From Porticoccus sp950063125 (lineage in GTDB: Bacteria; Pseudomonadota; Gammaproteobacteria; Pseudomonadales; Porticoccaceae): a DNA stretch of 64,000 bases. This document shows, piece by piece, positions 8,755 to 17,323 of this stretch (the stretch's first letter is position 1; each line of letters begins with the position of its first letter). The notes below the pieces were generated by a model, which did not search any database, was not told the origin of the DNA, and worked only from the letters and a program-made list of their open reading frames with translations. Position numbers and translations under genes: made by a program. The stretch lies in NCBI RefSeq assembly GCF_963973895.1, contig NZ_CAXBBF010000002.1; one strand, 5' to 3'.

Positions 8755-9929
8755 TAATACCCCCTGCGCACGGTCAGAACAGTGACATCGTCCGGTGCAT
8801 CTTTCAGTTGGTTGATACACAAACCTTCACAAATCGCCTCTATGGATCCATCTGATTTGGCCACTGCATCTGCAATAAACTGCTGCTTTTCACTGTAGGA
8901 GTTTCCCGGTAAAAATTCCAGCACACCATCCGACACCACAGTCAGAACAAACTTTTCTGGCAACTCGATTTCCTCTACGGCCCAATGACCTTCAGGGAAA
9001 ATACCAATCGGCTTGCCTTTACCCGGCAGCAGCGAAACCTGGTCATTGGTAACCAGCACTGGCATCGGCATATGGGCAGCAACTGAATAACGCAAAATAT
9101 TCTGCTCCATATCAATAGATGCAGAAAACATGGTCAAATGTTTATCGAGTCCCAACGCCATAATCTGTTTATTGATATGTTCAATAAAACCCTCTGGAGC
9201 TCTGGTCATGGCCCCATAGTCATTGCGGCTGATATGCCTGCGCAAAATACGGTTGAGGATGAATTTCAACAAGACGGTTAAAAATGCAGAAGAAGCACCG
9301 TGACCGGAAACATCGGCGACATAAAGCACCATATAACGATCAAAAATAACGTTGTAGCCGACAAAGTCTCCGCTCAGAAACAGCGATGGGACAATCCGAT
9401 GGGCAATCTCGTAGTCGCCATGATAGAGCGGGGTCACTGGCAACAGGCTGCTCTGCACCTGTCGACCTGCCATTTGATCAACTTCCAGTATCCGAAGACT
9501 CTCTTCCAGCTCACGGTTTGCTTTTTCCAACTGCTCACGGTACTGGCGATTTTGTACCATCAGACTTTTACAGTTTGACGCGCGCTCGACGGCCTCCCGG
9601 AACCGGTCACCATCAAATGGTTTAATGACCACATCTGCCGCATAATTATGGAATAAAGCAACCACATCCCTGGGATCCGTTTCCGGAAGCACGACAACAT
9701 AGGCAATATCCACGTCCTGAGACGGGAGACAGGCAAATTTTTCTCGAATTACCGAAAGAGGAAGGTCGACCACCACGACACCGGGGTGCTCGATTTTGAT
9801 TGCCGCGAGAGCATTTTCAGGTTTATCAAAAATTGAAACGCGCCAACTGGTATCGACCAGATGCGCGTTCAAGGCATGACATTTTTCCTGACTGTCGGCA
9901 ACAATAAACAGTTTGCCGTTCTTATCCAT
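8754..9929 (-). CDS. Response regulator with PP2C (SpoIIE-type) phosphatase output (RssB-like)
   Basis: 391 residues. The receiver domain (1-120) has the phospho-acceptor Asp at 55 (VVVVDLP) and the switch Lys at 103 (IKPF); only one acidic pocket residue (Asp 12) is obvious, where two are usual. A coiled linker covers about 120-155. A PP2C-like domain (170-391) shows the metal-binding motifs SGDF, VADVSGHG, SDGVLEF and DDVTVL. It should dephosphorylate the STAS protein encoded immediately downstream. Unlike P. aeruginosa HsbR there is no C-terminal HATPase domain; the size matches the RssB (PA2798) type, whose gene also sits near vacJ/mlaA and tal, from memory. Confidence 0.9.
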   Translation of the reverse strand: MDKNGKLFIVADSQEKCHALNAHLVDTSWRVSIFDKPENALAAIKIEHPGVVVVDLPLSVIREKFACLPSQDVDIAYVVVLPETDPRDVVALFHNYAADVVIKPFDGDRFREAVERASNCKSLMVQNRQYREQLEKANRELEESLRILEVDQMAGRQVQSSLLPVTPLYHGDYEIAHRIVPSLFLSGDFVGYNVIFDRYMVLYVADVSGHGASSAFLTVLLKFILNRILRRHISRNDYGAMTRAPEGFIEHINKQIMALGLDKHLTMFSASIDMEQNILRYSVAAHMPMPVLVTNDQVSLLPGKGKPIGIFPEGHWAVEEIELPEKFVLTVVSDGVLEFLPGNSYSEKQQFIADAVAKSDGSIEAICEGLCINQLKDAPDDVTVLTVRRGY

Positions 9930-9982
9930 AGGTTACTCGGAACTGATATCCAGTTGTTCAGGTATAAGCTCCATGCCCTCTT

Positions 9983-10010
9983 CGACAGTTGCTTTCCCGG
10001 GCAACTGTCG
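9983..10010. promoter_or_regulatory. Perfect 10-bp hairpin between mlaA and the phosphatase gene
   Basis: Arms CGACAGTTGC (9983-9992) and GCAACTGTCG (10001-10010) are exact inverse complements with an 8-base loop. There is no T-run on the minus-strand side, so it is not a plain intrinsic terminator. In an mlaA-phosphatase transcript it could protect the upstream message or attenuate read-through. The function is inferred only from position. Confidence 0.5.
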
Positions 10011-10035
10011 ATTAGCAAAGAAAAATGAACTGGGG

Positions 10036-10731
10036 TTAAAAATCCTTATAGTCCCCGAAGTCATCTTCCACACCGCCATCCGTCAGCAAAAACTTACGAC
10101 GCTGTAAGTATGCATCGCGGATAAAGCTGTAGCGCTCGCCGCGCACGAACTTTTCAGCCTCGAGAAGATCGGCACGGGTAGAAATCACCTCAGCGCCGTA
10201 GATCTGATTTCTGGTTGGGACATGGTCTATTTCATTAATAGGATTGATAAACCGATCGACGATCCGGGCCGGGCCGTCACGGACAGTACTGGGACCGATC
10301 AACGGCAACACCAGATAAGGGCCACTGTCTACGCCCCAAACACCCAGTGTCTGGCCAAAATCCTCCCCATCATTTTTTGGCAGGCCAAAACGGTCGGCCA
10401 CATCAAAAAATCCCACCAGACCGATAGTAGTATTGATGACAAACCGTCCAGTATCATTCCCCGCCTGACGGAATTTCCCCTGCAACAGATCATTGAAAAC
10501 ATTCACCACTTCACCAACATTGGAGAACATCCTGCTAACTCCACGCTCAACAGGATCAGGCGTGACCGCTCGGTAACCCTTGGCGATAGGCTTCAGCGTA
10601 TAAGTATCTACGGTATCATTGAAAGCAAACATCTTGCGGTTGAAGCCTTCCCAAGGATCGTCGGGGTTCCCCGCAGCAAATATATGGGTAGACAACATAA
10701 CGCCAGCCAGCAACAGCACTATTTTTTTCAT
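10036..10731 (-). CDS. mlaA: MlaA/VacJ, phospholipid-removal protein of the outer membrane
   Basis: 231 residues. A signal peptide (about 1-20, ending FAAG) leads into the family hallmark NPDDPWEGFNRKMFAFND, then the GRFVINTTIGLVGFFD and GEDFGQTLGVWGV segments and a C-terminal SFIRDAYLQRRKF. MlaA forms a ring in the outer-membrane inner leaflet and passes mislocalised phospholipid to MlaC. No lipobox cysteine is visible, so the mature protein may not be lipidated as E. coli MlaA is; Pseudomonas VacJ also lacks one, from memory. It is the first gene of the minus-strand mlaA-phosphatase-STAS group. Confidence 0.93.
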   Translation of the reverse strand: MKKIVLLLAGVMLSTHIFAAGNPDDPWEGFNRKMFAFNDTVDTYTLKPIAKGYRAVTPDPVERGVSRMFSNVGEVVNVFNDLLQGKFRQAGNDTGRFVINTTIGLVGFFDVADRFGLPKNDGEDFGQTLGVWGVDSGPYLVLPLIGPSTVRDGPARIVDRFINPINEIDHVPTRNQIYGAEVISTRADLLEAEKFVRGERYSFIRDAYLQRRKFLLTDGGVEDDFGDYKDF

Positions 10732-10875
10732 CTGGGGTGTTCTCCCTGCTTTTTATAATCTAATAACAACAAATTCTCGCAATTCTACACGCTGAACTTT
10801 TTCAGGTATACCGTAATCATCCAAAACTACCCGCCACAAGTCTCTCCACCCTACCACTCAGCAGATAATAACCTT

Positions 10876-10893
10876 GTGTCATAAAACTGACAT
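10876..10893 (+). promoter_or_regulatory. Probable Pho box upstream of the first porin
   Basis: GTGTCAT (10876-10882), AAAA, CTGACAT (10887-10893). The two half-sites are 11 bases apart and match the PhoB consensus CTGTCAT-N4-CTGTCAT at 12 of 14 positions. An AT-rich stretch follows where a -10 would be expected. The porin start is 113 bases downstream. Confidence 0.6.
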
Positions 10894-11006
10894 ATTAAGA
10901 TACCGACACCCGTTGATGCCTGTTTCGGAAAAAACAGCAACGATAAAGCACGCATCGACGATATCGAGCTATCAAGTATTAAATAAACAAGATTGGAATC
11001 ATAACT

Positions 11007-12242
11007 ATGAAACGAACTGCCATTTTCCTAGCCGTTAGCGGATTTACTCTGTGCCCTACCCTGTTCGCAAATGCAGACGAAGCAACTCTGCAGGAATTGA
11101 GGGCTCAGGTTGCCGCCCTGACTGAGCGCCTTAATGAAATGGAGGCAAAAACCAAAGTAATGGAGGAAAAAACCAATCAGGTCGTTGCCACCGCAAAACC
11201 AGCCACCTCCTGGGCCGACAGAATCCAGTGGCACGGCGATGTCCGGTATCGCATCGAACAGACTGACAAAGACAGCGCCTATGATGATATCAACCGCAAC
11301 CGGATACGTGCGCGTATTGGCCTAACCGCTCAGGTTTCCGATGACTTCAAAGCTGGCGTAGCACTGGCCAGCGGCAGCGAGTCGCCAACATCCGCCAACC
11401 AGACTCTCGGAGGTGGAGGCAGCTCGAAACAAATCAATCTGGACATGGCCTGGATTGACTGGAATTTTGCCGAGAACCTGAATCTGGTGGCCGGCAAGAC
11501 CAAAAATCCTTTCTATACCCCTGGTGGTAGCGGCCTGGTATGGGATAGTGATTATCGCCCTGAGGGCGGGCACCTGTCCTATGACAACGGCTCGGTCTGG
11601 GCCATCGCCGCCTATCACTTTCTGAATAGCTACGATGGCAGCAAAGGGACGGACGATATCGAGGAAATGTTTGGTGCCCAGCTAGGCTATAACGCAACGT
11701 TTTCCGAAAAAACATCCCTAAAGGTGGGTACCAGCTACCTTTATATACCCGTAGCCGGCAGTGCCGCTTTTTTTGAGGATAGTGATGATAATGCGGAGTT
11801 CTTTGGTAACACCGGGATTGGCGGAACCCATGCACTGGATTATGAAGTTGCCGAAGTCTTTGCTGAGTTGAATACCAAGCTCGCCGGGATATCAACCATG
11901 TTGTTTGCCGATTACGTCAAAAATACCGATAGCGACGCCGATGAAGACATGGGCTACTCAGCAGGATTCAAGCTTGGCAAGATCAAAGGCAGGGGCGACT
12001 TCGCCTTCAGCTACCTCTATCAGGACCTGGAGGCTGATGCAGTCTTCGCCGCTTTCTCTGACTCGAATTTCGCCGGTGGCGGCACCGACGTGAAAGGACA
12101 CAAATACGGGGCCTACCTGGGCCTTAGCAAGAACACCACCGCAAGCCTGTCCTATTATGACACTGAAATCGGCAAAGTCAGGGGTGAAGGCAAAAAGAGT
12201 GACTACGACGCCATCAAGCTCAACGTAGAGACGAAATTCTAG
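11007..12242 (+). CDS. Putative outer-membrane porin with N-terminal coiled coil
   Basis: 411 residues. Signal peptide about 1-23 (cleavage after ANA), a coiled coil at about 25-62 (heptads of Leu, Met and Ala that trimerise such porins), then alternating beta-strands rich in Tyr, Asp and Gly, for example DVRYRIEQ, WIDWNF, YLYIPV and FADYVKN. It ends in Lys-Phe, the terminal Phe expected for Bam-assembled barrels. It belongs to the broad putative-porin group rather than OprO/P. A Pho-box-like repeat lies upstream, so it probably takes part in phosphate or organophosphate uptake; substrate specificity cannot be read from the sequence. Confidence 0.85.
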   Translation: MKRTAIFLAVSGFTLCPTLFANADEATLQELRAQVAALTERLNEMEAKTKVMEEKTNQVVATAKPATSWADRIQWHGDVRYRIEQTDKDSAYDDINRNRIRARIGLTAQVSDDFKAGVALASGSESPTSANQTLGGGGSSKQINLDMAWIDWNFAENLNLVAGKTKNPFYTPGGSGLVWDSDYRPEGGHLSYDNGSVWAIAAYHFLNSYDGSKGTDDIEEMFGAQLGYNATFSEKTSLKVGTSYLYIPVAGSAAFFEDSDDNAEFFGNTGIGGTHALDYEVAEVFAELNTKLAGISTMLFADYVKNTDSDADEDMGYSAGFKLGKIKGRGDFAFSYLYQDLEADAVFAAFSDSNFAGGGTDVKGHKYGAYLGLSKNTTASLSYYDTEIGKVRGEGKKSDYDAIKLNVETKF

Positions 12243-12367
12243 CCCATCATCCGCCAAGCACCAGAAAAGTGGCTCCTTCCGGGCCATTTTTCTGGTTACC
12301 TCCAATAGCCTTCACACCCGCCAACTGGGCCAATCTCGCTCAGAGAACAAATTATCCAAAACCCTGA

Positions 12368-12396
12368 CTGTCACCAAATTGTCACGAAACTATCAC
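12368..12396 (+). promoter_or_regulatory. Triple-half-site Pho box upstream of the OprO/OprP-like porin
   Basis: Three 7-base half-sites at exact 11-base steps: CTGTCAC (12368), TTGTCAC (12379) and CTATCAC (12390), separated by CAAA and GAAA. This is the spacing of tandem PhoB sites. A possible -10, CATAAG, lies at 12416-12421. The RBS TGAGGAGA and the ATG at 12481 follow. Confidence 0.75.
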
Positions 12397-12480
12397 GGCG
12401 CTGAAACAATCGCGACATAAGGTTCTCCTGTCTGAAGCAATCAGGCTAAACGCGTTTAGTTATTTGAGGAGAACGATTCG

Positions 12481-13899
12481 ATGAAATCAAAAACATCTGC
12501 AATTTTAATCACCGGCGCCATGCTGAGTGCCGCTGTTTTGCCTGTTCAGGCGGACCCCATGCTGGATCTTCTGAAAGTGTTGCGGGATAAAGGTGCTATC
12601 AGTGCGCAAGACTACAACACCATCGCAAATGCAGCCAAAGCCAAGGAAGAAAAAACACTTGCTGAAAAAGAAGAAATTGTAAGCATGGTTCAGGAGGCTG
12701 ACAAAAAAGCGTCCATCGTCACATTAAGTGAAAAAGGACTTAATTTTCAATCAGTTGATAAGGCGTTCACCGCAAATATCGGCGGCAGAATTCATACTGA
12801 TTACGTCAACATAGATGACGAATTCTTCGATCGGAACTCCGGTGCCGATGAATTTGGTAATGCAGCCAAGTTTCGTCGTGCTCGCATCGGCATGGAGGGG
12901 ACCATGTTTACCGACTGGAGCTACGCGCTTGAAATCAACTACGGTCAGGATGAAAGCACTGAATTTACTGATGCGACCATTGGTTACACCGGATTTGACA
13001 ATGTCAAGTTAAAACTTGGCCGCCACAAAATGCCAAGTGGCCTGGAAGAGTTGACCAGCTCGAACCGCATTTCGATGATGGAAAGAACCGCTGCCACCAA
13101 CACTTTTGCCAAAGGCCGACGCAACGGGTTTACCGCAGAAACTAAGGGCTCCAACTGGACACTGACCGGTGGCGTCTATCTTGGCGAAGGTGTAAGCAAA
13201 GAAGATAACGAGGGCAAAGACACAGACTATGGATATGGCGGTCGTTTTACTTTTGCCCCTCTGCATGAAAAAACCCAGCTTGTTCACCTAGGTGTCTCTT
13301 ATCAACGTGAAGAATTTGAAAAGACTTTTGATGGCAATGAACTCGCCACCAACAATGGTCGTTTGAGGGCAAGGCCCGGCGTACATTTCTTCAACGATCG
13401 ACCAGTACAAGTGCGTTACCGGAATACTGAATATACCGATACCATTGGCCTGGAAGCAGCCACAGTCATGGGTCCCCTCTCACTGCAAGGTGAGTATTTT
13501 AGACAAGACCTAAGTCGTGAAGATGCGAAAGATGCAGATGTAGATGGCTGGTACGCTCAGGCAACTTACACACTAACTGGCGAATCTCGCGGCTATCGGG
13601 GCGGAAAGATGCGCACCATCTCGCCGAAAAATCGCTTGGGTATGGGTGGTTACGGCGCATGGGAATTGGTTGCCCGCTATGACACGCTTGATTTGTTCGA
13701 TAGTAGCGCTGCCAATGAACTGACTGACAGCATTCGGGGTACCGAGATCAAAACACTGACCCTGGGCGTCAACTGGTACGTCAACGACACCATCAGATTC
13801 ATGGCTAACTTCGTCGATGCCGAGATTGATTCCGATCACGTTAGTAACATGGAAGGCGATGTCAAAGCCTTTATGGTCCGCGGTCAAGTCGCCTTTTAA
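12481..13899 (+). CDS. Phosphate/polyphosphate-selective porin, OprO/OprP family
   Basis: 472 residues. Signal peptide about 1-24 (ends VQAD), an N-terminal helical segment with the LLKVLRDKGAISAQDYN motif typical of this family, a Lys/Glu-rich coil, then a 16-strand barrel with the KFRRARIGMEGTMF and LKLGRHKMPSGLEEL stretches seen in OprO/P and ending in Ala-Phe. OprP/OprO trimers bind phosphate and polyphosphate through a ladder of arginines and lysines and are made under phosphate starvation. The Pho-box array just upstream agrees with this. RBS GAGGAGAA is well placed. A terminator follows the stop. Confidence 0.92.
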   Translation: MKSKTSAILITGAMLSAAVLPVQADPMLDLLKVLRDKGAISAQDYNTIANAAKAKEEKTLAEKEEIVSMVQEADKKASIVTLSEKGLNFQSVDKAFTANIGGRIHTDYVNIDDEFFDRNSGADEFGNAAKFRRARIGMEGTMFTDWSYALEINYGQDESTEFTDATIGYTGFDNVKLKLGRHKMPSGLEELTSSNRISMMERTAATNTFAKGRRNGFTAETKGSNWTLTGGVYLGEGVSKEDNEGKDTDYGYGGRFTFAPLHEKTQLVHLGVSYQREEFEKTFDGNELATNNGRLRARPGVHFFNDRPVQVRYRNTEYTDTIGLEAATVMGPLSLQGEYFRQDLSREDAKDADVDGWYAQATYTLTGESRGYRGGKMRTISPKNRLGMGGYGAWELVARYDTLDLFDSSAANELTDSIRGTEIKTLTLGVNWYVNDTIRFMANFVDAEIDSDHVSNMEGDVKAFMVRGQVAF

Positions 13900-13930
13900 T
13901 TTACAGGACCTCTTCTCCTGAAACCTTAAA

Positions 13931-13960
13931 CCCCACCTCTAAACTGGTGGGGTTTTTTTT
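13931..13960 (+). terminator. Intrinsic terminator after the OprO/P porin
   Basis: CCCCACC, an 8-base loop, GGTGGGG, then eight T. This is a textbook rho-independent terminator. Expression of the next gene must come from read-through or from a promoter within 13961-14005. Confidence 0.93.
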
Positions 13961-14005
13961 GATCAAAATGTAGCAGCAACTACAAACCTCTACGGAGCAA
14001 CTACC

Positions 14006-15574
14006 ATGAAGATAAAGTCGCGCTTTCTAGCATTAACAATAACTGCTGGGGGTTGGCTATTCAGCAGCATGTTGGCTGCAGAATTGCCGAAAAACCATAG
14101 CATTAATAGAGGTGATGTGATCGCAGTACACCTTCATCAGCTAAGGCCAACACAAGCAGCTGTCGGTTACGATCAGATTTTTTACAAGTTTGGTCGTTAT
14201 CAACATGACAGAGAAAAGAAATTTGATGAAATCTGTGAAACTAATGGCCAAAAGTCAATCGTTACTGTTTCAGCCAAGTCCACAGCCTCTGTTGCCAGTT
14301 CATTTGAATGCACTGACCCCATTGGGACTCACAAAATGGATATGAAAACTGTGGTTATTGGCCCTGACCATCAATTGTATTTAACGGACGGACATCACAC
14401 ATTTAACGTATTTTGGCATATGGAGGATGGTGGAGCCGACTTCGAAGTCAATGTTGTTGTTGCCGACGACTATCGTGATACTCCCACAATGGAAGATTTC
14501 TGGCTAAAAATGGAAGCGGCAAATAATCTTTGGCTTTACGATGAAAAATTTAAAAAAATTGCACATAGAACACTGCCCGAATCACTGGGCTTGGAGAACT
14601 TTCATAACAACGTTTATCGTGCATTAATGTATTTCTCTAGAAAAATTGCCTGGGAAAAACCCAAGCCAGCGATTAACTTTGTGGAATTTTACTGGGGTAA
14701 AGAAATCCACGATAAAATCAATCTCAATAAATATGATTTGAACTCAATGAAGGGTTATCAAAAAGCCGTTAAAGATGTGAGTGAGCTGATTTTGTCCATT
14801 GATAGTAACAATATCGGAGGTATCGGAAAATCCGCAAAGCAAATGGGGCAGTACGATGGTTTTGATAAAAAGGAATTTGAGAAGCTCGCGAGAAAAGGCA
14901 AAAAACTGGATTATATGCTTCTCTACAAAAAGCAGGCCTCAGGCAAGGGGCTTAGCTTTGATAAAGCTGTAAATCATAGCGTTAATCTTATCTTTAGAGA
15001 TCAGACGACCCTTTTTTCTACTACTGATTTGATGAAGATACCAGCTATGAACATCTCGAATGAAGTCAATGCGTTGATCGAAATACCCACAGGCACATCG
15101 GCAAAATGGGAACTGAATAGGCACAATACGCATCAAATTATTTGGGAACTCAAAAACGACAAACCTCGTATTGTTAATTACTTGGGCTATCCAGGTAATT
15201 ACGGCACCATCCCTAGCACTGCAATGCCTAAAGAATTGGGTGGAGATGGTGACCCTCTTGATGTTTTGGTTCTGGGGCAATCAATTCCGCGCGGCGAGGT
15301 TATCTCAGTTCGCTTAATTGCTGTGCTAAAAATGCTTGATGGTGGTGAGCAAGATGACAAGCTGATTGCTGTTATCTCAGAAGACAGCCCATTCTCCGGT
15401 GTTGAGTCCATCTCGCAATTGAATAGCCAATTTCCCGGAGTATTGGATATCATCAGGATTTGGTTCGAGAGTTATAAGGGGCCAAACGGCGACATGGAAA
15501 GCCAAGGCTTTGGAGACCATATAGAAGCAATGGCAGTTTTGAAAAAATCCATTCAAGCCTATCAAAACCTTTGA
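14006..15574 (+). CDS. Secreted ParB-like domain / family I inorganic pyrophosphatase fusion
   Basis: 522 residues with a signal peptide about 1-25 (ends LAAE). Residues about 30-260 look like the putative ParB-like nuclease family (ParBc_2), including the YLTDGHHTFNVFW core. Residues about 350-520 are a family I soluble pyrophosphatase: IEIP, the Lys and Glu of AKWELN, NYGTIP (about 398), the metal triad in GDGDPLDVL (about 413-421), the DDKLIAV Asp-Asp-Lys group and the SYKGP Tyr-Lys pair. All the acidic metal ligands of the E. coli enzyme that I can align are present, so it should hydrolyse pyrophosphate outside the cytoplasm. Base composition is more AT-rich than the flanking porins, which suggests separate ancestry. 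Following two Pho-box porins, a role in extracytoplasmic Pi scavenging is the simplest inference. The function of the ParB-like half is unknown. Confidence 0.82.
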   Translation: MKIKSRFLALTITAGGWLFSSMLAAELPKNHSINRGDVIAVHLHQLRPTQAAVGYDQIFYKFGRYQHDREKKFDEICETNGQKSIVTVSAKSTASVASSFECTDPIGTHKMDMKTVVIGPDHQLYLTDGHHTFNVFWHMEDGGADFEVNVVVADDYRDTPTMEDFWLKMEAANNLWLYDEKFKKIAHRTLPESLGLENFHNNVYRALMYFSRKIAWEKPKPAINFVEFYWGKEIHDKINLNKYDLNSMKGYQKAVKDVSELILSIDSNNIGGIGKSAKQMGQYDGFDKKEFEKLARKGKKLDYMLLYKKQASGKGLSFDKAVNHSVNLIFRDQTTLFSTTDLMKIPAMNISNEVNALIEIPTGTSAKWELNRHNTHQIIWELKNDKPRIVNYLGYPGNYGTIPSTAMPKELGGDGDPLDVLVLGQSIPRGEVISVRLIAVLKMLDGGEQDDKLIAVISEDSPFSGVESISQLNSQFPGVLDIIRIWFESYKGPNGDMESQGFGDHIEAMAVLKKSIQAYQNL

Positions 15575-15630
15575 CAAGAACTTTAAATCACAAATTTTCA
15601 ACAGCATGGCATGGAGTTTTTAAATACGGG

Positions 15631-15669
15631 GGAAGTGACTTAACTTGATAGCCGTCATTAGCCACTTCC
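15631..15669. terminator. Weak convergent hairpin between the pyrophosphatase gene and hvfC
   Basis: GGAAGTGACT (15631-15640) pairs with AGCCACTTCC (15660-15669) at nine of ten positions around a 19-base loop. It sits between two convergent genes and may act as a bidirectional terminator, but it lacks a clear T-tract. Confidence 0.35.
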
Positions 15670-15676
15670 TCTGTAG

Positions 15677-16450
15677 TCATGGTGAAATCAAAATATCCAG
15701 TTGATAAAGCCGCTCAAGCAATTGCGCACCGTGAGCGATAACGGCGTCGGGGTTGTCATGCCCCAACTCCGTGGCAATAGCTTGCAGCGCATCCAGGCCG
15801 GTGCAATGACGTGCCTCCAGCAACTGCAACAGCCGAATTGTCACCGCGTTGCTCTCAAGAAACTTCACGCTGTGTTCCCGGTTACGATACACCACCAGAA
15901 ATGTCGGCTGCTCGGGCGGTTCTGCTGGCTGGTATTCCTGTCCAATCAAATGAACCGGATATTCATAGGATAGCCGCCACGCCAGTGGCGAAACCTGCAG
16001 CGACTCAGCCATCACGTCAACAGGAACATAGGGCAACTCCGGTAGATCGCCTTCGGCGACATCAAGTGCCAGTTCTACCCATTCATAATGGGCCAGTTCC
16101 AGCAGAAATGGAGGATCCGTTACCAGTGGCTGGCGCTCTTCCTGAAGGTACTTGAGAAACTCCTGACTGATCTCCAGAAAATAAGGTGAATGGCTACAAT
16201 GCCGGCTGACAAAGTCGCGAACCAGGGCATGCCACTGCTGGTCAGCGATCAACTGCCTCAACACGGGGAAACCGGTTGCAATGAACGATTCTATGTTGTT
16301 GTAAACCAGCTCCCGATAGATCTTCATACGCCGGTCTTCAATATCCGGGGGAGCTGGGTTAGCATCCGGGTCCCGCAGGTGTGCAGCAAATGCATATTGG
16401 GTTTGCTGAAACATCGGCAGGGTTGATGATTCGAGGGATGATTCAGACAT
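15677..16450 (-). CDS. hvfC: HvfC/BufC-like DUF2063 partner protein
   Basis: 257 residues. The N-terminal helical half (about 10-100) matches the DUF2063 'putative DNA-binding' family: FAAHLRDPDA, then RRMKIYRELVYNNIESFIATGFPVL. The C-terminal half, with the HYEWVELALDVAEGDLPELP segment, completes the HvfC/BufC type. In characterised systems this protein is not a DNA binder; it delivers the precursor peptide to the DUF692 enzyme. Its start overlaps the hvfB end by eight bases, so the two are likely made together. Third gene of the operon. Confidence 0.85.
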   Translation of the reverse strand: MSESSLESSTLPMFQQTQYAFAAHLRDPDANPAPPDIEDRRMKIYRELVYNNIESFIATGFPVLRQLIADQQWHALVRDFVSRHCSHSPYFLEISQEFLKYLQEERQPLVTDPPFLLELAHYEWVELALDVAEGDLPELPYVPVDVMAESLQVSPLAWRLSYEYPVHLIGQEYQPAEPPEQPTFLVVYRNREHSVKFLESNAVTIRLLQLLEARHCTGLDALQAIATELGHDNPDAVIAHGAQLLERLYQLDILISP

Positions 16451-17303
16451 TGGCTACTCTTCCACGCTCCCCGGTCTGCAGGGCTGACTGCTGCGACTGT
16501 CGGATACGCGCCACCTCCTCCAGCAAGACAGGCACGGGTGGTATGTTGAAGTCCCGTTCCAGCAGGGTTGGCACAATGCCAAACTGTTGATAGGCCACAT
16601 CGAGGAGATGCCATACAGGGTCAATAACATCCGCGCCGTGGGTATCGACTCGCAGATCGTCCGCCTCTTTGTAGTGGCCGGCAATATGGGCATAGACCAC
16701 CCGCTCCCCGGGCAATTGCGCGAGGAACTCCTCTGCGTTGTAGCGATGATTGATACTGTTCACGTAGATGTTGTTCACATCCAGCAACAGATCGCAGTCG
16801 GCCTCTGCGATCACCGCATTGATAAAGTCAATTTCAGACATTTCCTGTTGGGGCGCCGCATAGTAGGAGACGTTCTCCACTGCGATACGCCGACCGAGAA
16901 AATCCTGAACCTGACGAATTCTTCCAGACACGTAGTGAACAGCCGACTCAGTGAAGGGAATGGGCATCAGGTCATAGAGATGCCCGTGATCACTGCAATA
17001 ACTCAAATGTTCAGTGTAGTAACGCACCTGATGTTGATCTAGAAAGGCTTTAACTCTCGACAACAGCTCAAAATCCAGCTGCGCGGGGGAACCGATTGAC
17101 AGAGAGAGACCATGACAAACAAAAGGGTAACGTTCCGTAAAAGCGCGGAACTGATGACCAAGACGCCCCCCCACTCCGATCCAGTTTTCCGGGGCCACTT
17201 CCATAAAACTGATACCCTCGGGCTCTTGAGACCACAGCGAACCCATCAGCGTTCGCCGCAATCCAAGCCCTGCTCCCTGAACGGGGTATTGGCGATCAGA
17301 CAT
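16443..17303 (-). CDS. hvfB: HvfB/BufB-like DUF692 multinuclear iron oxidase (MNIO)
   Basis: 286 residues, the full length of DUF692 TIM-barrel enzymes. It starts GAGLGLRR and carries the metal-ligand motifs CHGLSLSIGSP, HLSYCSDHGHLYDLMPIPFT, VENVSYY, LLLDVNNIYVN, VYAHIAGHY and DTHGADV, all rich in His, Asp and Glu. MNIOs use two or three iron ions and oxygen to modify cysteines of a ribosomal peptide; HvfB of Haemophilus installs copper-binding oxazolone/thioamide groups on EGKCG motifs. The peptide gene with six such motifs lies 20 bases upstream and the partner protein overlaps downstream. Confidence 0.92.
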   Translation of the reverse strand: MSDRQYPVQGAGLGLRRTLMGSLWSQEPEGISFMEVAPENWIGVGGRLGHQFRAFTERYPFVCHGLSLSIGSPAQLDFELLSRVKAFLDQHQVRYYTEHLSYCSDHGHLYDLMPIPFTESAVHYVSGRIRQVQDFLGRRIAVENVSYYAAPQQEMSEIDFINAVIAEADCDLLLDVNNIYVNSINHRYNAEEFLAQLPGERVVYAHIAGHYKEADDLRVDTHGADVIDPVWHLLDVAYQQFGIVPTLLERDFNIPPVPVLLEEVARIRQSQQSALQTGERGRVANV

Positions 17304-17323
17304 GGTCGTACAGGCTACTCAAC

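Noticed and set aside
8755..8820. Longer STAS protein starting at 8820.
   Set aside because: The extra 22 residues are a shadow of the phosphatase gene. GTG 8754 has an ideal ribosome site and the TAGTG overlap.
9930..10035. A frame running on from mlaA, in register if one T of the T5 run at its stop were removed, that would add about 34 residues ending SSE.
   Set aside because: Pseudomonas VacJ, as remembered, ends near the same place (VEDDF), so the present length is normal. The extension has no known homology and its sequence is mostly the hairpin.
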